Source: Firmicutes bacterium ADurb.Bin467 (lineage in GTDB: Bacteria > Bacillota > Clostridia > Christensenellales > Aristaeellaceae). Taken from it: a DNA stretch of 6,311 nucleotides. The position numbers and the translations under genes were made by a program. The notes under the pieces are model-generated. The model made no database searches and was not told the origin of the DNA. It saw only the letters and a list, made by a program, of their open reading frames with translations. The stretch covers positions 1 to 6,311 of the forward strand of contig MWAC01000057.1 of the NCBI GenBank assembly GCA_002068815.1, read 5' to 3'. Below are positions 1 to 4,730 of this stretch, one piece after another (positions within the stretch are counted from its first letter, which is position 1; every line of letters starts with the position of its first letter).

Positions 1-1
1 C

Positions 2-202
2 CCGCCGTTCTACGACTCGATGATCGCGAAGCTGATCGTCCATGCGCCGACGCGCGCCGAGGCGATCCGCAAGATGCAGGCGGCGCTGTGCGAGATGGTC
101 ATCGAGGGCGTCGACCACACCGGCTGGATGCAGGCCGAGCTGATCGCCGAGCGCGCGTTCGAGGACGGGACCTACACGACCGACTATCTGAGCGGGAGGT
201 AA
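2..202 (+). CDS. accC: Acetyl-CoA carboxylase biotin carboxylase subunit, C-terminal fragment
   Basis: Only the last 66 codons are inside the window; the gene begins upstream. Biotin carboxylase is the ATP-dependent subunit that carboxylates biotin on the carrier protein (BCCP) in the first half-reaction of acetyl-CoA carboxylase, in the cytoplasm. The visible part begins PPFYDSMIAKLIVH, the conserved start of the last biotin carboxylase C-terminal segment (PYYDSMIGKL in E. coli AccC). It continues with the usual R-x-E-A-I-x-K-M helix and the V-I-E-G-V segment, and ends shortly after, as AccC proteins do. The stop TAA at 200-202 is 3 nt before the accD start, and the accD ribosome binding site lies within the last accC codons. 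The ATP-grasp active site is outside the window, so activity cannot be judged. An AccC-like domain of pyruvate carboxylase is the main alternative, but accD and accA immediately downstream make AccC much more likely. Confidence 0.93.
   Translation, partial: PPFYDSMIAKLIVHAPTRAEAIRKMQAALCEMVIEGVDHTGWMQAELIAERAFEDGTYTTDYLSGR
194..199 (+). promoter_or_regulatory. Ribosome binding site of accD
   Basis: GGGAGG lies 6 nt before the ATG at 206, inside the last codons of accC. It fixes the accD start just after the accC stop and fits translational coupling of the two subunits. Confidence 0.8.
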
Positions 203-205
203 CAA

Positions 206-1072
206 ATGCTCACGAGAAATTTGTTCCGCCGCCCCCGCAACAAGCTGGAGGACGCGGGCGCAAACAGCATGGCGAGGCCGGAGATTCCGGGCCAGCTCTA
301 CGCCTCCTGCCCGAACTGCAAGGCGATGAACCCGGCCGAGGAGCTTTCAAGGCACGCGGACGTATGCCCGAAGTGCCAGCACCACTTCCGCGTGTCCGCG
401 CGGCGCAGGATCGCGCTGACGGCGGACGAAAACACGTTCCAGGAACTCTGGCCGACGCTTCGCGGCGTGAACCCGATCGCGTTCCCGGACTACGACAAGA
501 AGCTCGTGAGCGCGCGGGAGCAGTCGAACGAGGTCGAGGCCGTCGTCGTGGGCGAGTGCCAAATCGGCGGCATCCCCGCGTGCCTGTTCGCGATGGAGCC
601 GTCGTTCATGATGGGCTCGATGGGCACCGCCGTCGGCGAGAAGATCGCGCGGCTGTTCGAATACGCGCTCGAAAAATCGCTGCCGGTCGTCGGCTTCTGC
701 GTGTCCGGCGGCGCGCGCATGCAGGAGGGCATACTGTCCTTGATGCAGATGGCGAAGACGACCGGCGCGGTCAAGCGCCACTCGGACGCGGGCAACCTCT
801 ACGTCGCGGTCCTGACCGACCCGACGACCGGCGGCGTGACGGCGAGCTTCGCGATGGAGGGGGACATCACGATCTCCGAGCCGGGCGCCTTGATCGGCTT
901 TGCCGGGCCGCGCGTGATCGAGCAGACGATCCGCCAGAAGCTCGCCGAGGGCTTCCAGCGCGCGGAGTTCGTGCTCGAGAAGGGCTTCGTCGATATGATC
1001 TGCGACCGGCGAGACCTGACCGACCGGATCGCGGGCCTTTTGAAGCTCCACCGAAGGGAGGCCCAGGAATGA
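206..1072 (+). CDS. accD: Acetyl-CoA carboxylase carboxyltransferase subunit beta
   Basis: The 288-residue product is the beta half of the carboxyltransferase, which with AccA moves the carboxyl group from carboxybiotin to acetyl-CoA to make malonyl-CoA for fatty-acid synthesis. An N-terminal four-cysteine zinc ribbon is present: C35-x2-C38 and C54-x2-C57, with the same spacing as in E. coli AccD. The crotonase-fold core follows, with MEPSFMMGSMGTAVGEK (130-146), SGGARMQEG (167-175) that helps form the oxyanion hole, PTTGGVTASFAMEGD (206-220) and GFAGPRVIEQT (231-241). The length is close to the usual 280-305 residues. The ATG at 206 has GGGAGG 6 nt upstream. The last four bases overlap accA (ATGA at 1069-1072), so the two partner subunits are probably made by coupled translation. 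No key residue appears to be missing. Confidence 0.97.
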   Translation: MLTRNLFRRPRNKLEDAGANSMARPEIPGQLYASCPNCKAMNPAEELSRHADVCPKCQHHFRVSARRRIALTADENTFQELWPTLRGVNPIAFPDYDKKLVSAREQSNEVEAVVVGECQIGGIPACLFAMEPSFMMGSMGTAVGEKIARLFEYALEKSLPVVGFCVSGGARMQEGILSLMQMAKTTGAVKRHSDAGNLYVAVLTDPTTGGVTASFAMEGDITISEPGALIGFAGPRVIEQTIRQKLAEGFQRAEFVLEKGFVDMICDRRDLTDRIAGLLKLHRREAQE

Positions 1073-1848
1073 AGGCGTACGACAGCGTGCAGGCCTCGCG
1101 CGCGAAGGGCAGGCCGACCGCGCTCACCTACATCGCGAATCTGATCGACGGCTTCGTCGAATTGCACGGCGACCGGCGCTTCGGCGACGATCCCGCCGTC
1201 GTCGCGGGCCTCGGCTGGCTCGCGGGCATGCCGGTCACGGTCATCGGCATCGAGAAGGGCTCCGACACGCCCGACAAGGTGCGCAGGAACTTCGGCTCGG
1301 CAAACCCCGAGGGCTACCGCAAGGCGCTCCGGCAGATGAAGCTCGCCGAGAAGTTCCGAAGGCCGGTATTGTGCCTCGTCGATACCTCCGGCGCGTTCTG
1401 CGGCATCGGCGCCGAGGAGCGCGGGCAGGGGCAGGCGATCGCCGAGAACATGTATGAATTGATGACCTTAAAGACGCCGGTCCTCTCCGTCGTCATCGGC
1501 GAGGGCGGCAGCGGCGGCGCGCTCGCGCTCGCGGTCGCCGACGAGGTCTGGATGCTGCAGGACGCGTATTACTCGGTCATTTCCCCCGAAGGCGCGGCGA
1601 GCATACTCTGGAAGGACGCGAAGCGCGCGAAGGAGGCCGCCGAGAGCCTGCGCCTGACCGCGAAGGATCTGTTCGAGTTCGGCGTGATCGAGCGCATCGT
1701 CGACCCCGCGGACGTGAAGCAGAAGGGCATGCCCTCGCTGAAGGCGGCGCTCTTCGAGGCGCTCTCCCGCTACAGCGCGCTCTCCGACGGGGAGCTGCTC
1801 GAGGGCCGCTACGCGAAATTCCGCAAGATCGGAGGTACAGAAGCGTGA
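1069..1848 (+). CDS. accA: Acetyl-CoA carboxylase carboxyltransferase subunit alpha (short form)
   Basis: The 259-residue alpha carboxyltransferase subunit is the partner of AccD in malonyl-CoA formation. Core motifs are ELHGDRRFGDD (31-41), IGIEKG (59-64), NFGSANPEGYRKALR (74-88), DTSGAFCGIGAEERGQG (105-121), GEGGSGGALALAVAD (144-158) that stabilises the carboxylate or oxyanion, and SPEGAASILWKD (172-183). E. coli and Bacillus AccA have about 320 residues; this form lacks most of the N-terminal helical extension, as many Clostridia forms do. The open frame runs far upstream across accD, but the start is set by the ATG at 1069 overlapping the accD stop, with a GAAGGGAGG-like site at 1053-1060. 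The usual D-T-P-G-A-Y-P motif here reads D-T-S-G-A-F-C, which is unusual but in a variable part of the loop. The final four bases overlap the next gene (GTGA). Confidence 0.96.
   Translation: MKAYDSVQASRAKGRPTALTYIANLIDGFVELHGDRRFGDDPAVVAGLGWLAGMPVTVIGIEKGSDTPDKVRRNFGSANPEGYRKALRQMKLAEKFRRPVLCLVDTSGAFCGIGAEERGQGQAIAENMYELMTLKTPVLSVVIGEGGSGGALALAVADEVWMLQDAYYSVISPEGAASILWKDAKRAKEAAESLRLTAKDLFEFGVIERIVDPADVKQKGMPSLKAALFEALSRYSALSDGELLEGRYAKFRKIGGTEA
1831..1835 (+). promoter_or_regulatory. Ribosome binding site that decides the degV GTG start
   Basis: GGAGG lies 9 nt before the GTG at 1845, inside the end of accA. No ATG is available that would preserve the conserved N-terminus, so this site supports the GTG start. 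Confidence 0.75.
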
Positions 1849-2666
1849 TCGCCATAGTCACCGACAGCACGGCCTACCTCACGCACGACGAGGCGGTGGA
1901 GCTGGGCGTCGTCGTCGTCCCGATGAGCTACTCGCTCGACGGGGTTTCGAGCCTCAACGAGGGCTGCATCGAAAACGACGACGCGGCCGAGAGGCAGGTT
2001 GCCGAGCACATGAACTCGGTGCACACCTCGCAGGCGACGCTCGCCGGGTTTGTGAACACGTTCACGATGCTCAAGCGCGCCGGGTACGAGACGCTCTGCC
2101 TGACGATCTCCTCCCGGCTCAGCGGCACCTACGCGAACGCCGTGCTCGCGGCGAAGGAATTGGGCGGACAGCACATCGAGGTCGTCGACTCGCTGACGAC
2201 CTGCGCGGGGCTCTATCTGCTCGTGCGCGAGGCCCGGGCGCGCATCCGCGCGGGCGACCGGCTCTCGAGCGTCGCAAAGCACCTGAACAAGATCAAAAAC
2301 CGCGTCCGCATGTTCTTCTCGGTCGACGACATGACGCCGCTTCGCAGGAGCGGCAGGCTCGGAAACGTCAAGATGTCGATCTCGACGGTGCTCAACATCC
2401 GCCCGCTGCTCGAGCTCAAGGACGGCTCGATCGTCTCCGCCGGCATCGCGCGCGGCAAGCTCGACCAGGCGCGAAAGCTCTGCGGCTTCTGCGAAAAGGC
2501 GACCGGCACCCTGATCGTCAACGGCTTCCTCGCCGACGAGGCGGCGGCGAAGCTGACCGCGCAGCTCGCGCGCGGGGATCGGAGCATCGAGCGCAGGCGC
2601 GTCGGCCCGGTGCTCGGCGCGCACCTGGGCGCCGGGTGCGTCGGCGTCGCGTGGATCGAACCGTGA
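1845..2666 (+). CDS. DegV family fatty-acid-binding protein (FakB-like)
   Basis: The 273-residue product has all the landmarks of the DegV family: the N-terminal strand IAIVTDSTAYL (2-12), TSQ (61-63) where the serine contacts the lipid carboxylate in known structures, ISSRLSGTY (88-96), VVDS (113-116), the L-R-R-S-G-R-L turn (166-172), NIRPLL (184-189), and the C-terminal GPVLGAHLGAGCVGVAW (254-270). Family members of known function, such as FakB, bind a fatty acid and present it to the kinase FakA for phosphorylation, feeding exogenous or recycled fatty acid into phospholipid synthesis. No FakA is in the window. The start is a GTG overlapping the accA stop by 4 nt, so it is probably the last gene of the acetyl-CoA carboxylase operon. 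That placement fits a lipid role. The fatty acid bound cannot be told from sequence. Confidence 0.93.
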   Translation: MIAIVTDSTAYLTHDEAVELGVVVVPMSYSLDGVSSLNEGCIENDDAAERQVAEHMNSVHTSQATLAGFVNTFTMLKRAGYETLCLTISSRLSGTYANAVLAAKELGGQHIEVVDSLTTCAGLYLLVREARARIRAGDRLSSVAKHLNKIKNRVRMFFSVDDMTPLRRSGRLGNVKMSISTVLNIRPLLELKDGSIVSAGIARGKLDQARKLCGFCEKATGTLIVNGFLADEAAAKLTAQLARGDRSIERRRVGPVLGAHLGAGCVGVAWIEP

Positions 2667-2679
2667 GGATTCCCACATG

Positions 2680-2709
2680 TTGACAGCCCTCGGGCGGGTA
2701 TGCTACACT
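2680..2709 (+). promoter_or_regulatory. Sigma-70-type promoter of the amidotransferase-like gene
   Basis: A perfect -35 box TTGACA (2680-2685) is followed after 18 nt by TACACT (2704-2709), preceded by TG one base upstream (2701-2702), an extended -10. Transcription should begin near 2716, giving a leader of about 27 nt. The promoter lies 13 nt after the degV stop, so the next gene can be transcribed apart from the acc operon. No terminator is visible between degV and this promoter, so readthrough is also possible. Confidence 0.8.
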
Positions 2710-2729
2710 CGACTTGAGATCAACGACGC

Positions 2730-2734
2730 GGAGG
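2730..2734 (+). promoter_or_regulatory. Ribosome binding site setting the start at 2743
   Basis: GGAGG with 8 nt to the ATG at 2743. An in-frame ATG at 2677 lies upstream of the -35 box, would not be in the transcript from the local promoter, and has no comparable ribosome binding site. Confidence 0.8.
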
Positions 2735-2742
2735 TTGCGAAC

Positions 2743-3483
2743 ATGAGGGTTTTGTTTGCCGGGGAGACGTACTTTGTCCACGAGACGCATATGAAGGGCG
2801 TCGACTATTTTTTGCAGAACCGCTATCAGGACGACTCCGGGTGGCTGCGCGGCGCGCTCGAGGCCGGGGGCATCGAGGTCGACCACATACCGTCGCACAT
2901 GGTCCCGGAGGGCTTTCCGAACGCGGTGGAGGCGCTCAAGAGGTATGACGCGGTCATCCTCAGCGACGTCGGCGCGAACTCGCTGCTGCTTTGCTACGAC
3001 ACCATGGCGAAGTCCATCATCATGCCGAACCGCCTGAACCTGCTCGAGCAATTTGTGCGCGAGGGCGGCGGACTGCTCATGGTCGGCGGCTACATGAGCT
3101 TCAGCGGCATCGAGGGCCGCGCGTTCTTCCGCGGCACGGCGATCGAGACATTGCTTCCGGTCGAGATGGTCCCGGGCGACGACCGGCGCGAAGTCCCCGA
3201 GGGCGCGCAGATCGCGATCGAGCGCCCGGAGCACCCGATCTTCGACGGCATCCCGGCGAAGTGGCCGAAATTCCTCGGCTACAACCGCTTGATCGCGAAG
3301 CCGGGGACGCAGCTCGCCTCGCACGACGGAAACGCGTTCATCGCCGCGTGGGACTACGGAATGGGCCGCTCGGCCGCGTTCGCGAGCGACTGCGCGCCGC
3401 ACTGGGGGCCGGAGGCGTTCGTCCGCTGGGAGTTCTACGGGAAGTTCTGGTGCAATGTGATCCGGTATCTCGCGAAGAAGTGA
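2743..3483 (+). CDS. Putative glutamine-amidotransferase-like cytoplasmic protein (PF07090/DUF1355 type)
   Basis: The 246-residue protein has the pattern of the GATase1-like (DUF1355) family, a flavodoxin-like fold related to class I glutamine amidotransferases and ThuA proteins. Visible landmarks are MRVLFAGETYFVHETHMKG (1-19), DAVILSDVGANS (69-80), a Gly-rich turn EGGGLLMVGGYMSF (107-120), the LLPVEM segment (137-142), ERPEHPIFDGI (160-170), and a C-terminal SDCAPHWGPEAFVRWEFYG (215-233) followed by FWCNVIRYL. No signal peptide or membrane segment is seen, so it is probably cytoplasmic. The nucleophile-elbow position of true glutaminases (G-x-C-x-G) reads as glycine/tyrosine here, so a normal Cys-dependent glutaminase activity is doubtful. 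The biochemical role of the family is not established, and this name should be read as fold similarity only. It has its own promoter and is convergent with the rubredoxin gene. I am confident of the gene and family, not of the function. Confidence 0.88.
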   Translation: MRVLFAGETYFVHETHMKGVDYFLQNRYQDDSGWLRGALEAGGIEVDHIPSHMVPEGFPNAVEALKRYDAVILSDVGANSLLLCYDTMAKSIIMPNRLNLLEQFVREGGGLLMVGGYMSFSGIEGRAFFRGTAIETLLPVEMVPGDDRREVPEGAQIAIERPEHPIFDGIPAKWPKFLGYNRLIAKPGTQLASHDGNAFIAAWDYGMGRSAAFASDCAPHWGPEAFVRWEFYGKFWCNVIRYLAKK

Positions 3484-3485
3484 CG

Positions 3486-3519
3486 AAAAGGCGCCCCGCG
3501 GATTGCATCCTCGGGGCGC
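3486..3519 (-). terminator. Strong hairpin between convergent genes, terminator for rubredoxin
   Basis: GCGCCCCG (3491-3498) pairs exactly with CGGGGCGC (3512-3519). An inner GGAT/ATCC pair (3500-3503 with 3507-3510) extends the stem past one mismatch. Read on the minus strand the stem is followed by C-TTTT (from AAAA at 3486-3489), a usable short U-tract about 23 nt after the rubredoxin stop. On the plus strand the following bases (GAAGGTTCTC) are not U-rich, so it would be a weaker stop for the amidotransferase-like gene, whose stop is only 7 nt away. Confidence 0.75.
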
Positions 3520-3542
3520 GAAGGTTCTCGGGAGATGGGGGT

Positions 3543-3701
3543 TCATTCCTCGGAAAACATGTCCTTTTCGACGCCGCACACCGGGCAGACGAAGTCGTCC
3601 GGAATTTCCTCCCAAGTGGTGCCCGGCGCGAAGCCCAGTTCGGCATCGCCCTCCGCCTCGTCGTAGGTCCAGCCGCAGACGCTACAAACATACTTCTTCA
3701 T
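3543..3701 (-). CDS. rub: Rubredoxin
   Basis: This 52-residue protein was read directly from the minus strand. It is a classic rubredoxin: a small cytoplasmic one-electron carrier with a single iron held by four cysteines. Both CxxC knuckles are present: [11 protein letters not shown] (4-14, C6 and C9) and [11 protein letters not shown] (37-47, C39 and C42). Between them are the expected [19 protein letters not shown] segment and the conserved aromatic residues Y4, Y13, W30, F37 and F49. The 52-residue length is typical of anaerobe rubredoxins. The start ATG is preceded by a strong GAGGAGGA site 7 nt away, a perfect -10 box lies upstream, and a terminator hairpin lies downstream, so it is a single-gene transcript. 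In strict anaerobes rubredoxin often passes electrons to rubrerythrin, superoxide reductase or flavodiiron proteins in oxygen defence. No such partner is in the window, so the partner is unknown. Confidence 0.97.
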   Translation of the reverse strand: MKKYVCSVCGWTYDEAEGDAELGFAPGTTWEEIPDDFVCPVCGVEKDMFSEE

Positions 3702-3708
3702 CGTGACA

Positions 3709-3716
3709 TCCTCCTC
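3709..3716 (-). promoter_or_regulatory. Strong ribosome binding site of rubredoxin
   Basis: On the minus strand GAGGAGGA lies 7 nt before the ATG at 3701-3699. This near-perfect Shine-Dalgarno site fits high expression of a small electron carrier. Confidence 0.85.
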
Positions 3717-3723
3717 TTTTTTC

Positions 3724-3736
3724 CGGTATTATACCG
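3724..3736. promoter_or_regulatory. Palindrome over the rubredoxin -10 box, candidate operator
   Basis: CGGTAT-T-ATACCG is a perfect inverted repeat (6-bp arms, one central base) that covers the whole -10 hexamer. A protein bound here would block RNA polymerase. It does not match the PerR, Rex or FNR consensus as I know them, so no regulator is named. Confidence 0.4.
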
Positions 3737-3756
3737 TATTTTCCGCGAAATGTCCC
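3728..3756 (-). promoter_or_regulatory. Promoter of rubredoxin
   Basis: On the minus strand a perfect -10 TATAAT (plus-strand ATTATA at 3728-3733) is preceded after exactly 17 nt by GGGACA (plus-strand positions 3751-3756), which matches TTGACA at 4 of 6 positions. The A/T-rich stretch beyond the -35 (plus positions 3760-3778) could act as an UP element. Transcription should start near 3721, giving a leader of about 20 nt. Confidence 0.75.
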
Positions 3757-3817
3757 GCCATTTTCGAAATAATTTTGGAGAAAGCTGCGGCGAGCGCGTT
3801 AATTCTGCGCCGGGTTA

Positions 3818-3846
3818 TTGACATATGGCAGAAACCGTGCTATGCT
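3818..3846 (+). promoter_or_regulatory. Promoter of the NifX-like/DUF134/Crp-Fnr operon
   Basis: Perfect -35 TTGACA (3818-3823), a 17-nt spacer, and -10 TATGCT (3841-3846) preceded by TGC, an extended -10. Transcription should start near 3853. The promoter diverges from that of rubredoxin, with about 62 bp between the two -35 boxes. Confidence 0.82.
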
Positions 3847-3856
3847 GTCCGAGTAA

Positions 3857-3870
3857 ATGACTTATGTCAA
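3857..3870. promoter_or_regulatory. FNR-like inverted repeat at about +5 to +18, candidate repressor site
   Basis: ATGAC-TTAT-GTCAA matches the TTGAC-N4-GTCAA type of Crp/Fnr-family operator at 9 of 10 arm positions. It sits just downstream of the predicted transcription start, where binding would repress. The third gene of this operon encodes a Crp/Fnr regulator, so autoregulation is a reasonable inference. The link to that protein is not shown by the sequence. Confidence 0.5.
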
Positions 3871-3874
3871 TAAA

Positions 3875-3880
3875 GGAGGG
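3875..3880 (+). promoter_or_regulatory. Ribosome binding site setting the start at 3888
   Basis: GGAGGG lies 7 nt before the ATG at 3888. An in-frame ATG at 3864 lies inside the inverted repeat, has no ribosome binding site, and would add eight residues unlike the family's usual N-terminus. Confidence 0.85.
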
Positions 3881-3887
3881 CGAACAC

Positions 3888-4328
3888 ATGCGAATCGCGG
3901 CGACGTATCAGAACGGGGACATCTTTCAGCACTTCGGGCACACGGAGCGGTTCAAGGTCTACGACGTGGAGGACGGGGAGGTCAAATTGGCGACCGTCGT
4001 CAATACGAACGGCAGCGGCCACGGCGCGCTGGCGGACATTTTAAAGAAGCTCGAGGTCAAAAAGCTGATCTGCGGCGGCATCGGCGACGGCGCGCGCAGG
4101 GCCTTGCAGGAGGCCGGGATCGAGCTCTACGCGGGCGTCTCCGGCGACGCGGACGAGGCGGTGCGCGCGCTGCTCGACGGCACGCTCGAGGCGCGCGACG
4201 CCGCGACCTGCGACCACAGCGGGCACGAGCATCACGAGCGCCACGGCGGGTCGTGCGCGCACGAGCGCCACGGCCACGAGCACCACGGCGAGTCGTGCGG
4301 CCACGGCAACTGCCACGCGCACGGATAG
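3888..4328 (+). CDS. NifX/NifB-like (dinitrogenase iron-molybdenum cofactor domain) protein with His/Cys-rich tail
   Basis: The 146-residue protein has two parts. Residues 1-100 form the NifX/NifB C-terminal-type domain: MRIAATYQNGDIFQHFGHTERFKVYDVEDG opens it in the usual way, with the conserved HFGH (15-18) and a downstream ICGGIGDGARRALQEAGIELYAG segment (61-83). Proteins of this family bind iron-sulfur or FeMo-cofactor precursors in nitrogenase systems, but stand-alone members are common in non-fixing anaerobes and their role there is not settled. Residues 108-146 form a tail with 13 histidines and 4 cysteines (C108, C123, C137, C142), in two loose repeats of G-H-E-H-H ... S-C; this looks like a nickel, zinc, cobalt or other metal store or sensor. 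No nif genes are visible, so nitrogen fixation is not implied. It is the first gene of an operon with a DUF134 gene, a frequent neighbour of this family. Confidence 0.9.
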   Translation: MRIAATYQNGDIFQHFGHTERFKVYDVEDGEVKLATVVNTNGSGHGALADILKKLEVKKLICGGIGDGARRALQEAGIELYAGVSGDADEAVRALLDGTLEARDAATCDHSGHEHHERHGGSCAHERHGHEHHGESCGHGNCHAHG

Positions 4329-4337
4329 GGGGATCGC

Positions 4338-4730
4338 ATGCCGAGGCCGAGAAAGTGCCGGCGCGTGTGCGGCCATCCGCGCTGCGACCGGTTCGAGCCC
4401 GCATACGGGAACGGGGCGGAGCCGGTCGTGCTGCAGGTCGACGAGTTCGAGGCGGTCCGGCTGATCGATTACGAGGGGCTCTTGCAGGAGGACTGCGCCG
4501 AGCGGATGGGAATCGCGCGGACGACGGTGACGGGCATCTACATGCGCGCGCGCCGGAAGATCGCCGACGCGCTCGTGAACGGCCGGACGCTTATCATCCG
4601 CGGCGGCGATTTCGAGCTGTGCACGCGCGGCGACGGCGCCTGCGGCTGCGGGCGCTGCCGGAGGGGAGGGGACTGCCATGCGCCTGGCCGAGACGGAGCT
4701 GTTCCGGGACATCGCCCCGGAGAACATTGA
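4338..4730 (+). CDS. DUF134 (UPF0251) family HTH protein
   Basis: The 130-residue product matches the DUF134 family from its first residues: MPRPRKCRRVCGHPRCDRF (1-19) with the conserved cysteines C7, C11 and C16, then VVLQVDEFEAVRLIDYEGL (30-48), QEDCAERMGIARTTVTGIY (50-68) which forms a sigma-70 region-4-like helix-turn-helix, and RARRKIADALVNGRTLIIRGGDFELC (70-95). A Cys-rich tail (ACGCGRCRRGGDC) follows. The family is thought to bind DNA and often lies next to NifX/NifB-domain proteins and Mrp-type ATPases in anaerobes and archaea, but its targets are unknown. The start follows the previous stop by 9 nt, with AGGGGGA just upstream. The last 53 nt overlap the next gene in another frame, so residues after about 112 may be an unselected extension and a shorter family core is enough for function. 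Confidence 0.88.
   Translation: MPRPRKCRRVCGHPRCDRFEPAYGNGAEPVVLQVDEFEAVRLIDYEGLLQEDCAERMGIARTTVTGIYMRARRKIADALVNGRTLIIRGGDFELCTRGDGACGCGRCRRGGDCHAPGRDGAVPGHRPGEH

Noticed and set aside
88..1848. Plus-strand open frame of 586 codons starting inside accC
   Set aside because: Only its last 259 codons (accA) are coding; the upstream part is an Arg/Gly/Ala-rich shadow of accD with no family motif.
2686..2695. GCCC-TC-GGGC as a terminator after degV
   Set aside because: The loop is only 2 nt, there is no T-run, and it lies in the spacer of a good promoter.
2677..2742. Upstream in-frame ATG for the amidotransferase-like gene
   Set aside because: It precedes the -35 box, lacks a ribosome binding site, and adds residues not expected before the conserved MRVLFAGE start.
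2518..3615. Long minus-strand open frame (365 codons)
   Set aside because: It is the antisense shadow of degV and the amidotransferase-like gene in high-G+C DNA, with low-complexity Arg/Ala/Asp composition and no recognisable domain.
3864..3887. Upstream in-frame ATG for the NifX-like gene
   Set aside because: It lies inside the inverted repeat without a ribosome binding site; the ATG at 3888 has GGAGGG at good spacing.
3888..4328. Evidence for nitrogen fixation
   Set aside because: A NifX-like domain alone is common in non-fixing anaerobes, and no nifH, nifD, nifK or nifE is in the window.
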